A program made the translations under genes and the position numbers. DNA of 6,155 bases from NCBI GenBank assembly GCA_023390875.1, contig JAEWCA010000005.1, forward strand, positions 1 through 6,155, in the 5' to 3' direction. A model generated the notes under the pieces. It was given only the letters and a program-made list of their open reading frames with translations, was not told the DNA's origin and made no database searches. The DNA is from Actinomycetes bacterium (GTDB lineage Bacteria; Actinomycetota; Actinomycetes; Actinomycetales; Cellulomonadaceae). Positions 5,922-6,155 of the stretch are shown in pieces. The number at the start of each line of letters is the position of its first letter. Positions within the stretch are counted from its first letter, which is position 1.

Positions 5922-6155
5922 ATGACTGAGACCATCCCGCCCGTGGACCTGCCCACGACGACCGCCTCGACACCGGTGACGACGCCGGTGACCGCGGTCG
6001 TCGTCACCCGCGGCGTCACCCGTTACCTGAGCGCGACGCTCGGTGCCCTGGCGACCTCGCTGCGGCGCCCGCTGCGCGTGCTGGTCGTGGACGCGGGGGA
6101 GCGGCCGGACGCCGGTGTGCCGGTCGCGCTCGAGCGCGCGTTCGCCGCCGTCGGC
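5922..6155 (+). CDS. Glycosyltransferase family 2 protein, N-terminal part (runs off the window)
   Basis: The frame is open from ATG 5922 to the last base (78 codons). Residues 1-23 are Thr/Pro/Val-rich and look disordered. Residues 24-58 (TAVVVTRGVTRYLSATLGALATSLRRPLRVLVVDAG) match the first beta-strand, helix and second strand of a GT-A fold, ending in a VVDAG that stands where GT2 enzymes have the first nucleotide-binding Asp. Large membrane-anchored GT2 proteins beside whiB are common in actinobacteria, as I recall, so this is probably the start of such a cell-surface enzyme. Catalytic DXD and later motifs are outside the window. The start is not firm: no good Shine-Dalgarno, and in-frame GTG codons at 5943 and 5988 are options; the ATG overlaps the stop of a 5-codon open frame (5908-5925). 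It probably shares the whiB transcript. Confidence 0.7.
   Translation, partial: MTETIPPVDLPTTTASTPVTTPVTAVVVTRGVTRYLSATLGALATSLRRPLRVLVVDAGERPDAGVPVALERAFAAVG

Noticed and set aside
5430..5973. Two open frames of 154 and 159 codons on the minus strand opposite whiB
   Set aside because: Antisense to a clear WhiB protein with all four cysteines and an ideal ribosome site; no recognisable features of their own.
5975..6008. 9-bp inverted repeat GGTGACGAC / GTCGTCACC and a repeated CCGGTGAC in the early coding part of the last gene
   Set aside because: Produced by alternating Val and Thr codons (GTG ACG, GTC ACC) in the Thr/Val-rich N-terminus; no need for another explanation.

Overview
This is a very GC-rich window (nearly every third codon position is G or C) with GTG starts, a WhiB-type iron-sulfur regulator and a TIGR03089-type protein. 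Together these point to an actinobacterium. A Micrococcales/Cellulomonas-like origin is my guess from gene content and style, not something the sequence proves. There are six protein genes, the last cut by the window edge. I see no RNA genes, CRISPR array, insertion sequence or recent mobile element, and no gene-free stretch longer than 300 bases (the longest is 236 bases).

Layout. Four genes run leftward on the minus strand, in transcription order: a TIGR03089-family protein (5302-4553), glucose-1-phosphate thymidylyltransferase RmlA/RfbA (4506-3637), a Wzx/MOP-type polysaccharide flippase (about 3607-2381), and a 739-residue membrane glycosyltransferase (2255-36). The gaps are 46, about 29 and 125 bases, so the first three look like one operon. 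The last gene could be read through or use its own promoter in the 125-base gap. Right after its stop codon is a G/C homopolymer hairpin that reaches the window edge. On the plus strand, divergent from these, lie whiB (5539-5871) and, 50 bases on, the start of another glycosyltransferase (5922 to the end). The 236-base divergent spacer holds a good sigma70-like promoter for whiB and a probable leaderless start for the TIGR03089 gene.

How the genes fit together. The leftward set looks like a surface-glycan cassette: RmlA makes dTDP-glucose, the flippase moves lipid-linked glycan across the membrane, and the large glycosyltransferase builds or transfers sugars. That last protein is the most interesting item. 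It has about ten membrane segments with two large outside loops, as GT-C enzymes have, followed by a cytoplasmic DPM1-like GT2 domain. It could both make a polyprenyl-phosphate sugar inside and use it outside; this is inference. WhiB next to a TIGR03089 gene and sugar-nucleotide/rhamnose-type genes recalls the Mycobacterium tuberculosis region Rv3260c (whiB2) to Rv3268, as I remember it, and suggests an old actinobacterial cell-wall/septation neighbourhood. I found no clear-cut new defence or mobile system here.
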